This document shows positions 55,130 through 57,069 of a DNA stretch of 57,069 bases, piece after piece (position 1 is the stretch's first letter; every line of letters begins with the position of its first letter). Below the pieces are notes generated by a model. It ran no database searches. It saw only the letters and a program-made list of their open reading frames with translations, and was not told where the DNA came from. The position numbers and the translations under genes were made by a program. The stretch is from Pseudorhodobacter antarcticus (lineage in GTDB: Bacteria; Pseudomonadota; Alphaproteobacteria; Rhodobacterales; Rhodobacteraceae), in the NCBI RefSeq assembly GCF_900110135.1, contig NZ_FOCO01000022.1, forward strand, positions 1-57,069. The letters run 5' to 3'.

Positions 55130-55160
55130 AAAAGGGGCGCTGTTTGATGCCCCTTTTTTT
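55130..55160 (+). terminator. Intrinsic terminator after NYN-domain gene
   Basis: AAAAGGGGC, loop GCTGTTTGAT, GCCCCTTTT with seven Ts (55154-55160). The perfect GC core stem lies 28 bases after the stop. It also rules out the ATG at 55147 as a start for the next gene. Confidence 0.93.
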
Positions 55161-55227
55161 ATGCACGGGCATTTCCCTTTGCACAGGGCGCATTGCATGG
55201 GGCGCAAAACTGCGGCACTGGCAAGGG

Positions 55228-55665
55228 ATGGTGGTGATATCAGCCCTTTTTGGAATGTTTGTGACGGCGTTTGTGGCGGCGACAATTGTGCCGTTCCAAT
55301 CGGAAATCGTCTTTGTCGCGTTGCAAGTCGCGCGCTCGGTGCCGATTGAAGCGTTGGTGATTGTGGCCAGCATTGGGAACACGCTGGGCGCGTTGGTGAA
55401 TTATTACATCGGCCATGGGATTGCGCAGTTTGAAAGCAAGCGCTGGTTTCCCGCAACACCTGCGCAGATGAAAAAGGCCGAGGCGTGGTTTGAACGCTGG
55501 GGCGTGTGGGTGTTGTTGGTCAGTTGGTTGCCTGGCGGCGATGTGATGACGGTGGTGGCGGGTGTGATGCGCACGCCGGTGTGGTTGTTTTTGGTGCTGG
55601 TGGGCATTGCGAAAACCACCCGCTATGTCGGGTTGGCGTTGATCACGGCGGGTGTGATTGGGTAA
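55228..55665 (+). CDS. YqaA/DedA-like membrane protein
   Basis: A 145-residue (from ATG 55228) membrane protein of the SNARE-associated/DedA-like group, closest to YqaA. It contains VAATIVPFQSEIVFVALQ, SIGNTLGALVNYYIGHG, a central amphipathic AQMKKAEAWFERWGVWVLLVSWLPGGDVMTVVAGVMR and a final membrane helix. Relatives influence membrane lipid handling, but YqaA is uncharacterised. The start is uncertain: AAGGG abuts ATG 55228 and is better spaced for GTG 55234. Confidence 0.85.
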   Translation: MVVISALFGMFVTAFVAATIVPFQSEIVFVALQVARSVPIEALVIVASIGNTLGALVNYYIGHGIAQFESKRWFPATPAQMKKAEAWFERWGVWVLLVSWLPGGDVMTVVAGVMRTPVWLFLVLVGIAKTTRYVGLALITAGVIG

Positions 55666-55734
55666 GGGTTTGGGCTGGACCTGCGGGGGTTGGCCGCTTA
55701 CCTGTATTGCAAATGATTTCGGAGGCCGCGCCCC

Positions 55735-56685
55735 ATGACACAGTTGACCCCTTTGACCCTGTACCTTGCCGCGCCGCGCGGGTTTTGCGCGGGCGTTGAC
55801 CGTGCGATCAAGATTGTGGAGTTGGCGTTGGAAAAATGGGGCGCGCCCGTTTATGTGCGCCACGAGATTGTGCATAACAAATTCGTCGTCGACGATCTGC
55901 GCGCGAAAGGGGCCGTGTTTGTGGAGGAGTTGTCGGATTGCCCCGATGACCGGCCCGTGATTTTTTCCGCCCATGGCGTGCCGAAATCGGTGCCAGCGGC
56001 GGCGGCGGCGCGTGCGATGATTGCGGTGGATGCGACCTGCCCCTTGGTCACCAAAGTGCATAATGAGGCGGCGCGGCATTTTGCTGATGGGTTGCAGATG
56101 ATTATGATTGGCCATGAAGGCCACCCCGAAACCGTGGGCACCATGGGGCAATTGCCCAATGGTGAGGTGTTGTTGGTGGAAACGGAAGGCGATGTGGCCG
56201 GGTTGGTGGTGCGGGATATAGGCAAGCTGGCCTATATCACGCAGACCACCCTTTCGGTCGACGACACCGCCGGGATTGTGGCGGCGTTGCAAGCGCGGTT
56301 TCCGGGTATCGTGGGGCCGCATAAGGAAGATATTTGTTACGCGACCACCAATCGCCAATGGGCGGTCAAGGCGATTGCGCCGAAAATTGACGCGCTGTTG
56401 GTGATCGGAGCGCCCAATTCCAGCAACTCGTTGCGGTTGGTGGAGGTGGGGCGCGCGGCGGGTTGTGCCTATGCCCAATTGGTGCAGCGGGCGGTGGATA
56501 TTGACTGGCGCGCGCTGGACGGGATTGCATCCGTGGGCATCACGGCGGGGGCATCGGCACCCGAAGTGTTGGTGAATGAGGTGATTGACGCGTTTTGCGC
56601 CCGGTATGATGTGCGCGTGGAAATTGTGGAGACGGCGCAGGAGAACGTGGAGTTCAAGGTGCCGCGTATTTTGCGCGAGGCGTGA
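55735..56685 (+). CDS. ispH: 4-hydroxy-3-methylbut-2-enyl diphosphate reductase
   Basis: Last enzyme of the MEP isoprenoid pathway, an iron-sulfur protein giving IPP and DMAPP. The 316 residues have the three cluster cysteines in [11 protein letters not shown] (about 18), [11 protein letters not shown] (about 102) and [12 protein letters not shown] (about 203). Catalytic Glu and His regions HEGHPET and [10 protein letters not shown] are present. It starts at ATG 55735, downstream of the YqaA-like gene. Confidence 0.97.
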   Translation: MTQLTPLTLYLAAPRGFCAGVDRAIKIVELALEKWGAPVYVRHEIVHNKFVVDDLRAKGAVFVEELSDCPDDRPVIFSAHGVPKSVPAAAAARAMIAVDATCPLVTKVHNEAARHFADGLQMIMIGHEGHPETVGTMGQLPNGEVLLVETEGDVAGLVVRDIGKLAYITQTTLSVDDTAGIVAALQARFPGIVGPHKEDICYATTNRQWAVKAIAPKIDALLVIGAPNSSNSLRLVEVGRAAGCAYAQLVQRAVDIDWRALDGIASVGITAGASAPEVLVNEVIDAFCARYDVRVEIVETAQENVEFKVPRILREA

Positions 56686-56724
56686 GGGGCGACTCCGGCG
56701 TTAGTACCAGAGTATCCGTCTTGA

Positions 56725-57069
56725 TCAAGCCTCTTTCATCGCCCAACTTCGATTTGCTTTGATGAGGGCGTTGGCGAGTTCAATCAGCTTTCGCATGAGC
56801 GCAGTAAGGGCGACTTTTGGTGGCTTTCCAGCTTTAATCATGGCTTGATATTTTGCCTTGAGGTCAGGGTTGAATCTCATCGCGACCAAGGCTGGCATGT
56901 AGAGGGCGTCCCTCACTACTTTGCGACCACCCTGAATGAATGATTTCCCTCGCCATTGTCCAGATTGCCGTGTCATCGGCGCTACTCCAGTTAAACAAGC
57001 CACCTGCTTTCGGTCCATACTCCCGATTTCAGGCATCTCTATGAGAATGGTTGAAGCACAGACCGCACC
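56725..57069 (-). CDS. IS110-family transposase, C-terminal part, cut by window edge
   Basis: The frame is open to the window end and encodes the Transposase_20 domain of IS110 elements: CLTGVAPMTRQSGQWRGKSF, GGRKVVRDALYMPALVA and KPPKVALTALMRKLIELANAL. The N-terminal DEDD catalytic domain would lie beyond 57069. The 40 bases between the ispH stop and this gene's stop probably contain the element end, but no boundary repeat can be seen. Confidence 0.9.
   Translation of the reverse strand, partial: GAVCASTILIEMPEIGSMDRKQVACLTGVAPMTRQSGQWRGKSFIQGGRKVVRDALYMPALVAMRFNPDLKAKYQAMIKAGKPPKVALTALMRKLIELANALIKANRSWAMKEA

Noticed and set aside
55147-55227. ATG 55147 or 55120 as start of the YqaA-like protein
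   Set aside because: Both lie at or before a strong intrinsic terminator (55130-55160), and the added residues are not conserved.

Overview
The window looks like chromosomal DNA of an alphaproteobacterium of the order Rhodobacterales (Roseobacter/Rhodobacter group). The evidence is high GC content, the gene order pckA / chvI-chvG-hprK-rapZ-EIIA-HPr, the block rpoZ-rsh-DUF2062-pdxJ-acpS-lepB-rnc-era-recO, a bacterial phosphatidylcholine synthase, and family members typical of that order (DUF484 next to XerC, DUF6473, DUF1491, YcjX/YcjF). Both window edges lie inside transposase fragments: an IS3-type OrfA start on the left and an IS110-type C-terminus on the right. This could mean a draft contig that broke at repeated elements. 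The species cannot be named from the sequence alone.

Layout. 1-1.1 kb: IS3 remnant, then an unrecognised exported protein between two copies of a hairpin repeat. 1.1-10.8 kb: priA, transaldolase, DUF484, xerC, pcs, ogt, a frame-disrupted YdeI-like gene and ileS. 11-15.6 kb: FAD monooxygenase, ycjF-ycjX and truA. 15.6-20.3 kb: an operon of RND adaptor, RND permease and GbsR/MarR regulator. 20.5-22.4 kb: Stealth-type sugar-phosphate transferase, tRNA-Trp and a lipoprotein. 22.6-33 kb: P450, an exported protein paired with a PKHD hydroxylase, parC, SH3 protein, SDR, HIG1 protein, cobalamin adenosyltransferase, etfBA and DUF6473. 33-41.3 kb: 3-hydroxyacyl-CoA dehydrogenase, the regulatory PTS/ChvGI cluster, pckA and a TauE-type transporter. 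41.5-44.4 kb: acyl-CoA dehydrogenase (probably methylsuccinyl-CoA dehydrogenase) and an MFS protein. 44.5-54.4 kb: the long leftward housekeeping block from folK/rpoZ to recO. 54.5-57 kb: NYN protein, YqaA-type membrane protein, ispH and the IS110 fragment.

How the genes work together. EtfAB accepts electrons from acyl-CoA dehydrogenases such as the one at 41.5 kb. 3-Hydroxyacyl-CoA dehydrogenase, cobalamin adenosyltransferase (coenzyme for B12-dependent mutases) and PckA fit growth on acetate, fatty acids or C4 acids through the ethylmalonyl-CoA pathway and gluconeogenesis. The ChvG-ChvI system, HPr, HPr kinase and EIIA form the usual alphaproteobacterial carbon/envelope control locus beside pckA.

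There is no CRISPR array, phage or recognisable defence island. The most interesting signals are non-coding or compositional: a reversal of strand G/C asymmetry near 22.6 kb, an intergenic repeat element of about 130-146 bp in several copies, a mosaic-looking tract inside the editing domain of ileS, and duplicated operator-like dyads upstream of the acyl-CoA dehydrogenase and of pckA. Most of the coding content is ordinary.
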